64,000 nucleotides of DNA from Adineta ricciae (Eukaryota; Rotifera; Eurotatoria; Adinetida; Adinetidae), in NCBI GenBank assembly GCA_905250025.1, contig CAJNOJ010000135.1, forward strand, positions 1 to 64,000, written 5' to 3'. Made by a program: the position numbers and the translations under genes. Under the pieces are notes generated by a model. It was not told the DNA's origin, made no database searches, and saw nothing but the letters and a program-made list of their open reading frames with translations. Of the stretch, positions 33,834 through 47,080 are shown piece after piece (positions within the stretch are counted from its first letter, which is position 1; each line of letters opens with the position of its first letter).

Positions 33834-33866
33834 GAAGACGTCAATTTTTGAATAAACAATCAGAAA
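33834..33866 (+). repeat. Short direct repeat, copy 2 (ARMH1 leader)
   Basis: GTGAAGACGTCAATTTTTGAATAAACAATCAGAA-type sequence immediately upstream of ARMH1. It differs from 33383-33415 at only a few positions. Confidence 0.5.
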
Positions 33867-33875
33867 GACAGAACG

Positions 33876-35280
33876 ATGCCAAACGCTCGACAAGAAGCAA
33901 GTCTCACACAAATTCGTCGACTACTTGCCCGTTGGGATGAAGGTGAATACGATGAAATAAAATATAAAACCTGTTTCTATGAGATTAGTAATTTCATTTA
34001 GGTTCAACGAAAGTTCGTCGGCAAATTCTAAGAGATTTTATTGATTTGCATAAAGCGATCACAGAACCGGAACTTGAAAGTGAATTTGCTCAATCAGCGA
34101 GTTTATTTTTTACACGTATAAGTATGTTTTCACTGTTTTGTCCTATCAGATATAAATACATGACCTAGTTTAGCCTCTTGGTTACGTATTACATATCTTT
34201 TTGGAACGTGTTTAAACGAACAATTACGAGCACTTCGTGTTTTTCTTCAATCATCAACAGGAAATAAATATTTAGGCGAATTTCTTGATGTTGGTGGTCT
34301 TTTCACTCTTCTCGAAGTTCTCAACGTCAATCAAATCAAAGATGAAGATAAACTACAAGCAGTAAGTTTCTCTCTACAAAAAAAAAAAGGTCGAAATATG
34401 AACAATTCTCTAGTTGGACTTATTGAAACTAATCGCCGATAACGGTCGAACATACAAAGAACTGATTTGTCAATCATATGGTATTCGAGCAATAGCTGAA
34501 TGTATGGCCAAATCGAATACAAGTGAAAGAACACAAAAAGCTGCTCAAGTTCTACTTGATTCCTTAGCTTTGGGAAATCCAATCTATATTCAACAAGTTT
34601 ACAAAGGTCTAATCGCTATTCTTTTATCTACATCACCAAAAGCACAAGAATTAGCTGTCGCACTTCTTTGTAAACTTCAACCACAACTTGAAAAAGTCCA
34701 TGGAAGTTTACTCGAACCAGTTGTTAATCTTCTTCAATCATATCATGCTGAAGTTCAATATCAAGCCATCGAATTGATACAGATTCTTATGTCACATAAA
34801 TGGAACAACGAAAATACTGCTGCGGTTCTCGCTGAACAGTTAGTTCGATGTTTGAGTGAATCGTTGAATCACGAGAAAGCAGACATTGATGATGGAGATG
34901 AAAATACTGATTTGATTGAATCGTTAAAAGGTGGTCCAATGCCGATATACATTCAACAAGCAGCGATTTGTAAATGTATTCGTTTATTAACCAATCAACG
35001 GGAAAGATTCTTACGATTGAATATTGTTCATTTACTTTTATGTGTCATGGGAAATGAATCATATCCCGAAAGTCAACGACAGGCTTCATTAACTCTACAT
35101 GAATTTGTAGAAAAATATTCGATTGTGTATGACAAAGTATTGGAAGCACTTGGTGAACAATTATTCGAAATATTCTATCGTGATCCTGATGGATTTTACT
35201 CGGAGATGAATTCGATTCAAGCTGATGTTTGCCGATCGAATCGCGTTCAAATGTCATTTGAGAATTCGACATCGAATTAA
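33876..35280 (+). CDS. ARMH1: Armadillo-like helical domain protein 1 (ARMH1/C1orf228)
   Basis: Alpha-helical repeat protein of unknown biochemical role, conserved in ciliated animals. Exons 33876-33942, 34002-34121, 34174-34361, 34414-35280; 413 residues. Collinear matches to vertebrate ARMH1: ELESEFAQSASLFFTRI (ELEQEFSQGASLFLVRL), TSWLRITYLFGTCLNEQLRA, KYLGEFLDVGGLFTLLEVL (RYLIEFLEVGGVLTLLEIL), NGRTYKELICQSYGIRAIAE, LLDSLALGNPIYIQQVYKGL, AEVQYQAIELIQIL, SQRQASLTLHEFV and SIQADVC. The initiating ATG is followed by 22 codons and then a phase-1 intron. The 3' end (AATAAA at 35300-35305) converges with the giant PLAT gene only 55 bp away. Confidence 0.9.
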
Positions 35281-35335
35281 TGTTTTATTTATTTATTGAA
35301 ATAAAAAGGATAAAAAAAAACAAAGCAACAACAGA

Positions 35336-38300
35336 TTAATTCGAACACGATTTTGTCGAAAACTCCGTGAGAATGAGATTCTGTTTTGTGTTATTTGAAG
35401 ATGAAAGAAGACGATTGATTGGAAAACAGGAAAGATTTCCATTTGATAAATTTGTGATTTCGATCCATTCGAAAGAGATTTGACCATTCATTGATTGAAA
35501 TTCATAATCTAATTGAACTTTTTCAATTGAATTCACTTTTCTCGTTGTGCAAAGTTCAAATATTTCGATGGAATTATTTCGTTGAAAGGCTTGTTGATTG
35601 TCCACAGTCTTTTCCAATCGAACATCCTCAGTTTGATGTGATTTTCCGAAGATTTTTATGGACAATTTCATTGGATTCTCTCGTGTTAAGTTCGTTATCT
35701 TTGTTTTAATCTTTACAATGTAAAAATTTCGATGTTGTGTATCATCACATGGAGTATTTTGATAATTTGTCATTGAAAAATGAACTTTGTCAAATAGTTC
35801 ATCAATCCACTGATGAACTGAGAAGCATTTCGTTTGATTCGACGATATTTCTCTCAATTCAACGAAATCACAGAACCAGCTAAAGAAAGAAGCACGAATG
35901 ATAAACAAAATTTCCTTGCAAAAACAAAGCCAACCCGTCATTTTGTCCATCGTGATACAAACTGATACGATCAATGTCAAAAATGTTGACGTTTGATATC
36001 TGAACATGAAATTTATCCGTATGATGTTTTTGAAATGGAATTTTATGGTTTAACGAATGTTCCAGTCGAATCGCTTTCGCAATTGGTTGATTCATTTTAT
36101 CATACAGATTTAAATAAACATTCACAGCATGTTCGGATTTACTTTGTAAAGGTTTTTCTGTTGTTTTCGTACGAATTTCATACTGATTCTCATTTATCAT
36201 CAAAACTTTGTCCGACATGGAATCGGCTAATTGTTGACAAGGTACATTCGATTGTTGAGAAAGTATAACGTGTGTTCTGTGATCTTGTTCACCTTTGTCC
36301 AACCAACGTTGAATAGGAAAACAATACATTTCCTAATATGAAACAAATTTCAATGTTAAAACATATGTGAGAAGAGAACAGACTTGATTTTCATCGTCAG
36401 TGATAGAAATCCATTCGCCATACCAACCTTGATGTTTGTCTGCGTCGAGTGATAGTTTCACTGCTTTGATCGTGGATAAGGATTCGGATAAAGTGACTTT
36501 GAATTCGTCGATACTTCCTGGAGCGAAGTGATGACCTTCTGCATCTTTCTTTTTCAATGGAATTTCTTTGGATTTTTTATCGTTGATGTCGATTAATTGT
36601 AGATGAAGAGGTGTAGTCGAACCAGCTGATGGATGATTTCCAGTTTTTGTGTGAATCGTGTAGCTCCGAGAGAATTTATCGGATTTCAATTTTTTCGTAG
36701 TTGCTACAACAGAATATCGATGAGATTTGTCTTTACACGATGTGTTGACTAGTGGATTTTCGCAATGAATATTCATTTGTTTTAAACCAGAGTTTTGATC
36801 GAGTGTTGCATTGATTGGAAAACAGTAAGAAGTGTTAGTTTTATTATCAATAATGTTGATATAATCAACATGCCAACCATCGTTCTTATTTCCTTTATGC
36901 CATAGATCGATTTTAGCAACACCATCAAGTGTTTCTTGAGTATCAATGATGAAATGATCTGATGTTGTTCGGTTTAATGATTAGAGAAAATCGAAATATG
37001 AAGATTCGTGATTACCTGTTTGGTTTCTCTCGAATTTATTTCGATGTTTTGTTGACTGTTTCAACTGATATACATCAGATTTTCGATCATTGTTATCATA
37101 AATTCTGAGAAACACTGGAGCATCCGTTCCTGCTCCATCTAATCCTAAAAATCCCGTATGACCTGTTTTCACTTCCACTTGAAATCGTCCTTCTTTTCTC
37201 GTTTCATTCGGTTGATACTTTTCGTCATCTTTTAGCTGATTACACAATCGATTGTCTTTCTGTTTATTGAAAATCAAGTGATCGTTTTTCACTCCACCAT
37301 ATTTTTCATTCCTGAAATTCTCACGTAAAGCCAATTTCAAGGAAATCGATTAGAAAATATTTACAAATATTGTCCAACAAGAAAACAGCTGACTTCGTTG
37401 GTCTTTCGATCAGTTATTTGCACGTATTCTGGATACCAACTATGTTCAAACTGTGATTTTCGATTTGAGGAAGAAATCTTTCGTCACGTACCCACTACCA
37501 ATTCCTTTTCCATCAGTCCATAATTCTAATTTATCAATTCCATTCAAATCTTGTTGTGTTCCAAAGTTAAATTCATCTAAAATTCTGCGATAAAAATGAT
37601 TCATTGGAGTGGAAATGTCCAACCGATTTTTCCGCGAGCAAATTTGTTTTTTCGATCGAATGAATCTTTCAATTCGATTGGTTCAGATATTTGACCATTA
37701 TTGTCATGAATTTGTATGAAGACATTCGCATCTGTACCTGTCGGTGCTAAACCCAACAAACCTTTCTTTGCGGTTTTAATTTGAACATGATACGAATTCC
37801 TGTATTCTTCATCCGAACTTTCATTTGTCGATCTTCGATTTGCTGTTGGAGAAAAAACAGTTGGTTGTTTCATTGTATTGGGTAATTGTTCACAAGGAAT
37901 TGCCGTTGGGAGATATTTTAGATGAACTTCCGTTTTGCCGTCTAATTCGCCTTTGTCTAACCAACGTTGAATGGGAAAACAATATGTTTGATTGGTGTCA
38001 TTATCAGTAATTGATATCCATTCTGCGTACCTAAGGAAAGAAAGAATTTGCATGAATGAGATCCATTGGATTTGAAATTTACCATCCTTGATATTTGTCA
38101 GCATTGTGTGAGATTTCGATCGCGGTGAGATTGTTTAGAGGTTGATCGGATGTGATGTGAAATTCATCGATTGATCCGAATTGGAAACGATGAGTATCCT
38201 TTGCTTTCTGTTTTAGACGGATTTTTTCAGATTTTTGGGATTTATCATCGAATAAACGAAGATATATCGGAGTTGTCGAAGCTGCTTCCACTTGCGATCC

Positions 38301-41300
38301 TATTCAATCAGAGGATTCTCTCCTTCATCAATGAATTTTCGACGTTTTCCCACCTGTTTTCGTCCGAACAGTAAAACTTCGCTTTTGCTTCTGTTTCAAT
38401 TCTTCGCAAGAAACATTCAATTTAAAATCTTTCAAGATCAAATGCTCGGAATTCCTTAGCCATCTATCCACAGGAAAACAATAACTACGTCCGTTTGTAT
38501 TATCAAGGATGTTGACGTATTCGACATTCCATCCGTGCGAATGATCAGTTCCATCGTGATACAATTCAAGTTTGGAAATACTTTCCATAGATGTTTTCGT
38601 ACCGATGTCAAATGAATCTTAATTTGAGAAAGTTGTGAGAAGGGGTTTTTCAAGGTGTTTGTTTTTTGTTACCGATCTGACCACTTTCGAATGGTTTTGA
38701 GAGTTTTGTTGAACGACGTAAGGAAATTGGCTCGGATGTGTGACCGGATCTATCGTGAATACGAAGATAAACATCGGCAGCAGTGCCAGTTGGCGAAAGA
38801 CCTAAAAATCCTCGTCGACCTGAAGAAAGAATTAGTTTATTCCAGGTATTTTTGTGTTGCAAACCTGTTTTTGTATCGACGTGATATGTTTTTCTGTATT
38901 GAACTGTCGAAACCGAGTCATTTATCGATTGAACAGCTTGGATTTGTCGTGTCTCAACCGTATCCATGTCATTTTCTTTCTCTCGACATAAAATTCCATT
39001 TGATTCTTTATTCAAAATCAGATGATCATTGGCAACACCACCGTTTTCCTTATTGAGAAAGTTTTTGATTGAAAAACATGCTTCTTTATCGGTTTTGTTA
39101 TCTTTTATACGAATATAATCAGCAAACCAACCACTTCCATGGTGTTTTCCGTCAGTCCAAATCTCTAACTGTTGAATAGCGCTCAATGGTTTTGTTGAAC
39201 CTATTGAGACATGATATTTCCTAAGGAAATCTCAGAGATGTTAATATACCAATATCGAACTCATCGATTTGACCACGTCCAAATTGTTTTCGATGATCAG
39301 TGGAACCTTTCAATTGAATTGACTCAGATTTGTTTCCAGCATCATCAATTATTTGAATGAAAACTCGAGGATTTGAATCTAAAGAACATCAATTATGAGA
39401 ATCGATAGTTCGGACTTTGTTATTCTTACTGATTGACAAGAAATCTCGAGGATTTTCTTTTCCTGTTTTGATTTCTACATCTATTGGAAACCAAAGAAAC
39501 ATGGAATTCAATATTCTGGAATATTGTCGAAATCTTACGATAAGTATTTTGAAATGGGATTGAACTTTTTTCTGTTGAATATGAGACACTCTCATTAATC
39601 TTGTGAACATTCGACACGGCACGTTCATCAAATTCATTCATTGTATTTGACAATAATTTACAGGGAACATCGGAGATTGTCGTAAAAGACACATCCGTTT
39701 GTTTATCATTCTCTGCTTTGTCCAACCAACGTTGGATCGGAAAACAGTACGTTTTTCCATTGTCTTCATCGATAATCTCAATCCATTCAACGTACCTATA
39801 TGAAAATCCCTATGATTTTAGTCAACCGCGAGTATTTTAAGTGAATCCGACCATCCTTGGTATTTGTCAGCATTGTGTTTGATACGAATTTTAGTTAATT
39901 GAGTAGATAAAGGTTGATGAGAGATCACTTGGAATTCGTCGATGGCCCCAGGTTCGAAATTGTGTTTATCGTGATCGTGATGTTTCAATCGAATGTCTTC
40001 CGAGCTTTGTTCTTCATCGTCGAATAATTGAATGTGAATTGGTGTTGTTGAACCCGCTTCGATATGGTTTCCTAGTAGAATATTTCCATATGGAAAACGT
40101 CCAATAGCGATTCCAAACCGGTTTTCGTTCGAATGGTAAAATGTCGTTCATCGTCATTTGTCTTTTTCTTGGAATTTGTATTGAATAAACTTCGTTGGAT
40201 CAATTCGAGTTGTTCCATACAAGAAACATTAGTCAAGGGATTTTCCAGAACGATATGAGTTTGTTTTAAACCCAAATTTCGATCCAGCATTTGTTGCACA
40301 GGAAAACAATACGAAGTTTTGCTTTGATTATCGACTAGTTGAATAAACTGCACTAACCATTTGTCATGTTTCTTTCCTTCGTGCCAAAGTTCAACTTTGG
40401 AGACTCCGTTGAGCAAATCGCGTGTTCCAATATCAAATTGATCTAAATAAAAGAATTTCTTTGAATGAAAATCGATGCGTCGATCGAAACCGATTTGATT
40501 TTGTTCGAATTGATTCGAATGTCGAGTGGAATTTTGGAGTTGAATCGGTTCAGACACGCGACCTTTGGTATCGTGAATACGAAGAAAAACCGGACTAAAT
40601 GCTCCTTATAACAGACGAACAAATTCGAGAATTTCAACATACGCATTCGTTCCAGTTGGACCAAGACCGAGAAAACCTGTGTGGCCGGTTTTGGTTAGAA
40701 CGGAAAATGTACTTTGATACGGAGACATTTCCAAACTCTGTTCGATTGATTGTTTATCTTGATCATCTTCTCCGCATGGTTGATTATCGGTAGGTCGTTT
40801 TAATTTCAATGGATTTTCTTTGGTTCCTCCATTTTTCTCATTTAAATATTGATCAACTCGGAAGCAAATCGTTTCTCCCGTTTTATTATCAGTGACTTCG
40901 ATGTAGTCAGCAAACCATTCTTTACTCAATCCTTTCCCATCAGTCCATAATTCGATCTGATCAATATTTGTTAAAGATTTGTTGGTACCAACATCGAAAA
41001 TATCTATTTGACCTCGCTCGAACTTATTCTTGTGCTCTAATGAACCATCTAATCGAAGATTTTCGGATTTCTCGCCATTTCTGTCAATCAGTCGAAGAAA
41101 AACATTCGCATTCGTCCCTAAAATTCATTGCATCAATCTTTGAAATCTCATTTTAGACCTGACCTGTTGGTGAAAGACCGAGAAAACCTTTCTTTGCTGT
41201 TTTTGTCTTCACATGATATGTATTTTTCATCGGTACGATTAACGTTTGTGAAGACAATTGATATTGAGTACTCAATGTCGGAAGAGATTCACGTATGAAC

Positions 41301-44300
41301 TGAGTCGTTGTATCCGGCAACGAGTCACACGCAACATCCGATATCGTAGTAAAATATACATCCGTTTGTTTATCATTCTCTGCTTTGTCCAACCATCGTT
41401 GAATCGGAAAGCAATATCGTTTCTTGTTGTCCTCATCGATGATTTCTATCCATTCAGCGTACCTATATGAATATTAGTACGATGTGTTAGTTAATCGAGT
41501 GTGTTGTAAAGTAGTCTAACCATCCTTGATATTTGTCTGCATTGTGTTTAACACGAATACCGAGAATTTGATCGGAAAGTGGCTGAAATGATGTAACTTC
41601 GAATTCATCAATGGCTCCAGATTCGAAATTATGTTTGTCACGATCGCGATGTTTAAGACGAATATCTTCAGATTTTCGATTTTGTTTGTCCAATAACTGA
41701 ATATGAATTGGCATTGTCGAACCAGCTTCAATTTGGTTACCTAAATGAATTTGCATGAAAAATCATTCGTATTCTTTGTCGCGCTGACCAGTCTTTGTTC
41801 GGATGGTGAAATTCCGTTGAATGTTCTCATCTAACTGAGGATTTGTTGATGTGGCATAGAGAGATTTAATATCGTTCGAACACGGAACATTAACTGATGG
41901 ATATTCAAGTAGAATATGCGTAGTTTTCAAACTAGAGTTTTCATCGAGTGTTCCATTGACATAAAAACAGTAGAAATCTTTTGTTTGATTATCAATGACT
42001 TTGATAAAATCGACTCTCCATCCATCGTGATGAACATCTTCACACCATAATTCAAGTTTTTTCACCCCATTCAACTTCTCACGAGTCCCAACATCGAATT
42101 GATCTAAACAGGAAAACAATTGAAGTCAATCAGTTAAATCCCGTTTACCAAAATGATTCCGCTCGAATTTCGTTTTATGACTTAACGAATGTTCAAGTTG
42201 AATTGGTTCCGACTTCTGTCCATTCTGATCGTGAAGACGAACAAAAACAGTTACATTTGATCCCGCTCCACTAAATCCAAACGTTCCCGTATGACCTACC
42301 ATCATCATCATCGTCGGATGATTCTTTATATCAAATTATGTCTTTTCCTCTTACCAGTTTTCGTTTCAATTCGATACGTCTGTTTAAAATCCGATGATGA
42401 ATTTTTTGTTTGAATCGTTAATTCATCAGCATCAAATCGATGTTCTCGACAAGGTCGATTCTCAACTGTTTGTTTCTGTAAGATTAAATGTTTTTCTTCA
42501 ATTCCTCCATTTTCTTTATTCAAATATTTTCCGATAAAAAAACACGCTTCCTCATTTGTTTGATTATCCATCAAAGACACATAATCCACAAACCAACCAT
42601 GACCAATTCCTGTGCTATTATGCCAAATTTCGAGTTTATCAATCCCATCCAGTGGTTCGATAGAACCTAAAAATATTCAGAAATGTTTCTCAAAGGTTGA
42701 TCAGAAAAAAAAATCAACCAATATCAAATTCGTCGATTTGACCACGTTCGAATTTATTTCTATGCTTAAGAGATTTATCAAGTTCGATGATTTCAGAAAC
42801 ATGTTCATGTTTATCATGGATTCGAATGAATACATTCGCATTTGTTCCTAAATCAATCGATGTTTTGACAAACTCAATGAACAAACTTTCGTAAGTTTAC
42901 CAGTTGGTAATAGACCAAGAAAACCTCGTTTGCCTGTCTTTGTTTCCACATGATATGTTCGTTTAAATTCTGAAGTACTTCTTTCGTCGGAACAAGACTC
43001 ATTGATAGTGAATTCGGAAAGAATAACTTGTTTGATATTTCCATGAGAATCAAATGGTTTGTTCTTCAAGTCTTTTGTTAGAATGGTTTAAGAAATTTTG
43101 TTGAACTTACTACGGGAAAACAGTAGAGACGATGAAGATTTGTATCTTCGATTTGAATCCATTCAATAATCCATTTTTGATGTTTTTCGTTGAGATACCA
43201 GAGATGAATTTTGCGTAAATTCGATAGATTTTTCGAAGATCTTGCTTGAAATTCATCGATTGTATGTTTTCTAAAAGGAATTGTATTGTTCACTGTTTGA
43301 ACAAGTTGAATATCTTCTGATTGTTGATTCTGTTCGTCATATAGTCGAATGAGAACATTAGTTTTTGTTTCTGACAACATTTCATTTCCAGTTTTGACTT
43401 TGATGTTATATTTTTTGATAAAATTCTCTTTTTTCGAAGAAATATTCTCTTGAGTCTTAATGATTTGTGTTTGATCATAAAAATTCGTTAATTCATCTTC
43501 AATTTTTTCACAAGAATGATGCGAATGCATGGTAAGAACAACTTTTGTCATTCCGGCCATTGATTTCTGAGACAAAAGTCGATTGACACCAAAACATTTC
43601 ATATTTCCCGTTTTTTTATTTTTAATTTCAATCCTAAATCGATAAACTTCTCAAAAAAACCAATCTTCTCATTTTCACATCCATACCATTGACATAACCA
43701 ATCGAAATCTGATTGATTATCGTGCCAAAGTTCGATTTTATCAATCGTATCATCCATTAAATGACTTGATCCCACATGAAATTGATCGATTTTTCCCGGT
43801 TGAAATGGATTTGTTTGATGCTTTGAATTACTCAACAACATATCTTCGGTATGTTTATTTTTATCATTGTAAATTTTCAGATAAATATTTGCGTGACTAT
43901 CTGTACCATTCAACGGTTGATTCGGACTGGTTTTCGTTCGGATTAAGTATTCTGTTTTGTATTGATCATGTAAATGATGCTCACGATATTCATTTTCTTC
44001 ACACGATTCATCGATAATAAAATTTGTTAACACGACATGAGGTTTCTTATCACTTTCGTTCAAATCGAATGAACGATGAACAGGAAAACTAAAAGAAAAA
44101 CTCTTTTCACATATTCAGAATTCAACCGGAAATGAGAATGATTGATTAGACATATATCATGATTACCAGAATCGGTACTTAACCAAACGAACATTCTGTC
44201 AAATCAAAGTATCTGAACTCGATATATCCTTAGATCGAACACAAAAGTTAAACGTAATCTGCTATTTTCTCTCTTGCAAAAAATTTTATTCGAACCATTT

Positions 44301-45559
44301 TCGTTCTAATGTCTTCATATTCATAATTTCCACCCATTTTAAATACAATCCATCATGTTTTTTCCCATTATGAAAGATTTCGATTCGATCAGGAGATTGA
44401 ATCGTATTCGGGACACTAATTTCAAAGACATCAGTATGTCCATCTTCGAACGGATCATTATGTGTCAAAGATTTGTCTAACAGAATCTCATCGGTGATAT
44501 GTTCACCATCATGTAAACGAATATACATTTTTACGTTCGTTCCTCCCATTCCATGTGAAAAAAGACCTTTATGACCAACTAAAATAAAGTTGTGTCAATG
44601 ATTTTCTTCTTTAGTTCATCTAACCTCGTGTTCGTATTTTGAATAAAGTTTCATTTGTACGAAATTGATTTGATAATGATGATGCGATTGAATATGCATC
44701 GTGTTTTTTATCATCTAAACATCGTCGTTGATCGTAATTGGTTAAAATTACTTTGACATTTCCATGTAAATACTCTATAAAGAAGAATATCATTCTGGAA
44801 AAGTTATTCTTCAGGGTGTTCACCTTTAATTTGAAAACAATACGTTTTTCCATTGTTCTCGTCAATAATTTGCAAGATTTCACAATGAAATTGTATTTCT
44901 TTCTCTCCATCATGCCATAATTCCACCTTTTTCAAAGTATCCAATGAATTGTTAATATTCACTTCAAATCGATCGGTTTGGTTCGATCGGAATGGTTGTT
45001 GATAAACTTTCGATTGTTTTAAATGTATCACATCCGATGATCGATCATGAATATCATATAATTTCAAGAAAACATTTGCTTTCATTGTTGATTTAATCCC
45101 TAAAAATCCCTGATGACCTGTTCGTACTCGAACATCATAAGATCCGGTCTCCTCATGACAAGCTCGACCTTGCTGCACTTGTGTTAACTCCAAAGCATCG
45201 CCTATACTTGATGGAAGATAATCATTCACTGGAAAACAAAAGATTTGCTTGGTGTTACGATCAATCAATTGAATCCATTTGAGAAAAATTCGATTATGTT
45301 TCTCAAAAGTACTACTGTGTAGTTTTAATCTCTGAATGTTCTCGGTGAGTCTTTCGTTAATTTGAATGGGAAACTCTTGGAGAGTTTTCGAGAGTTTAAG
45401 ACGAATTTCTTCGCTTGATCGATGTTGATCATCGAAAATACGGAGGAAAACGAGCTTTTCATTCGGTGAAAAATCGTTCGGAGAAGTTTGCAATCGAATT
45501 AAATATTCACGAGCGGATAAAGACATCGAAAGAAAGAAAATAAATAAATTTCCCGCCAT
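35336..45559 (-). CDS. Giant 19-PLAT-domain protein (LOXHD1-like, secreted)
   Basis: About 30 exons and 29 introns of mostly 45-60 bp on the minus strand, roughly 2,870 residues. The first exon (45559-44824) starts with a signal peptide MAGNLFIFFLSMSLSA. The rest is tandem PLAT/LH2 beta-sandwiches, each with a core like VKTGHTGFLGLxxxGTDAxV, FLRIxD, FERxQxD, KLELWxDGK and xxYCFPVxRWL. Unit cores start near 45528, 45155, 44655, 43965, 43415, 42960, 42375, 41810, 41225, 40710, 40145, 39545, 38895, 38365, 37795, 37185, 36665, 36180 and 35715. Human LOXHD1 has 15 PLAT domains and no signal peptide. An apparent stop after ERKWFE (44286) falls inside an intron: joining 44296 to 44088 restores the conserved CFPV motif. 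PLAT domains bind lipids or proteins in animals; LOXHD1 is a stereocilia protein. Role here unknown. Confidence 0.85.
37180..43000 (-). repeat. Three-PLAT higher-order repeat, four copies
   Basis: Within the giant gene, units 6-17 repeat in a period of three. Type C has KKGFLGL and ends CFxxxxYLNKENGG. Type A has GHTGFLG and ends CFPVxxxLDxNxxLKxTHI with ENPLxNxSC. Type B has GNxxEAGST, KxQGWYAEWI and CFPIQRWLDKxE. The order C-A-B is kept four times, with introns at the same places. Confidence 0.75.
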
Positions 45560-45706
45560 TATGAGAAAACATTCGTCATCCTGTTCTGCAATTTGCTTTG
45601 TAATCACATCTTGTGATTTCAGATAACGATGTTTTCTTTTCAGATAAGAAAAAAAACACATTTGTAATATTTCAAACGAATCTTTAAGCGTATTTTCTGT
45701 TTTCAG
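45560..45706. promoter_or_regulatory. Bidirectional promoter, PLAT gene / Cys-His protein gene
   Basis: Only 147 bp separate two divergent signal-peptide genes, so the regulatory sequence must be shared. No TATA box was seen. Confidence 0.5.
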
Positions 45707-46861
45707 ATGACACCGCAATCTTTACTCTACTTCGCTTGTGTTATTTCTTTGATATTTGGGGCAAATGGACAATTTAATCGAGTTCATTTGACCAAATTAC
45801 AAGCTTTGGATTGTCCTGAACCAGCGATTACTCTGAATATCTTTTCTGGAACACCAAATCCATCATGGAAAATCAATAAAGAACAATTGTTAAGCATGAA
45901 AAAGATGGCGAACGACGCATTACTGAATTCGAATAATAAAACAACGTTGAATAAACTCACAACACGAGTTATGGGTTATCAAGGATTTACAATCAGTTGT
46001 TCGGCTGAACAGTCCGTTTTTATTCATGGTTTGTATCCATTAGAACAATTATTGTTACGTGGTGGTCGTCGTCATCTGTCCACATCGATTGTTGTTCATG
46101 TTAAAAACCATTTGGGTGAAGTGATGAGTGATCTTGAAGATGTCAGAGATGATAATGCAAATTGTAATCATGTTCCAATCCGAGGTCCTGACACAGTTCC
46201 TGCTTATGATCCAAGTACAGATGATAATGGATGTTTTATTACGAAACAATCGGAAAATAATTGTTATGCTTATGGTAAGATAAATGAATATGAGATTGAG
46301 TTATACAACTTCTGCGTTGCTCATAGGTACTGATATTGTTACAAATACGTTTCCACAACCTGGTAAATAAAGTTTTGTTTTTGTTCATGAAAATATATTT
46401 GATTTGTACAGGTCGAGGTAGTGGAAAGAAATGGTCATTCAATACATGTACCGACATGGGTAATGCGTCTGTTCGTGATGGATTAGTTTATAATGGTACA
46501 AAATTACCAACTGCACCACCAGAAAAAGGTCATTTCGTTGCATTATTCATATGGCCCGATACCAATTTTCACTGGATAAGAATGGTTTGATTTTAAATTT
46601 AATTTGAGAATCACTATCATTCGATATGAAATTGTGTTTTATAGGACTCAAACGGTTATTGGTCACATAAACCAGGAGGTATGTATACTTTTCTATAATG
46701 GAGATTTTATACGTTTGATGATGTGTTTTATAGGTACAGCAGTTCGTAATAAGGATAATCGAGGTTTACCAATAACTGACCCAACCAAATCGGATTTCTC
46801 ACCTTGGACACAATACTGTGCATATTTTGTTGCTCAACCATCAAAACTTCAAGTGAATTAA
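45707..46861 (+). CDS. Secreted two-domain protein with candidate Cys-His catalytic motif
   Basis: Exons 45707-46274, 46327-46362, 46412-46584, 46645-46678, 46734-46861; 312 residues, signal peptide MTPQSLLYFACVISLIFGANG. The first domain contains the conserved-looking motif TLNIFSGTPNPSWKIN. The second begins NNCYAYGTDIVTNTFPQPGR with G-S-G and continues GHFVALFIWPDTNFHWIRMD, then NGYWSHKPGGTAVRN. A Cys near an N-terminal helix followed by His on a beta strand resembles NlpC/P60 or papain-like folds, and the FHWxRxD-WSHKPG signature recalls uncharacterised bacterial proteins. Function is inferred only. It could be an amidase or peptidase, or a non-enzymatic relative. Introns are normal for the genome, so any horizontal origin would be old. 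Confidence 0.5.
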
Positions 46862-47080
46862 TCGTAACATTTCAGAAGTTTTGTAACTTTTCTTATATAT
46901 TTAATAAACATTCTTTTGAAGTGCTGAAAACCAACCTAACAGATAGTCTTACAAACTTCTCTTACTCAAAATTAAATAAGCATAAATAGACTTATAATGA
47001 AAGCAAGTTGATTTATATAGCAAAATCAGTCGAAGTAAAATCTATATTTTAAAACTAAAAATAAATTTCTCAATATCTTT

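Larger units (their letters stand above)
31328..33875. other. 2.5 kb without a confident gene
   Basis: AT-rich. Plus-strand frames at 31695-31997, 32824-33054 and 33093-33404 resemble no family. Around 33100-33560 the minus strand shows two short coding-like blocks (see the pseudogene entry). Directly before ARMH1, the stretch 33834-33866 resembles 33383-33415. Confidence 0.4.

Noticed and set aside
37000..43000. Repeated PLAT segments as tandem separate genes
   Set aside because: Splice phases join every unit to the next without any intervening ATG, signal peptide or poly-A region.
44286..44300. Stop codon suggesting the PLAT gene ends and a new gene begins at about 44088
   Set aside because: A GT-AG intron skips the stop, keeps frame and restores the CFPV motif present in all other units.
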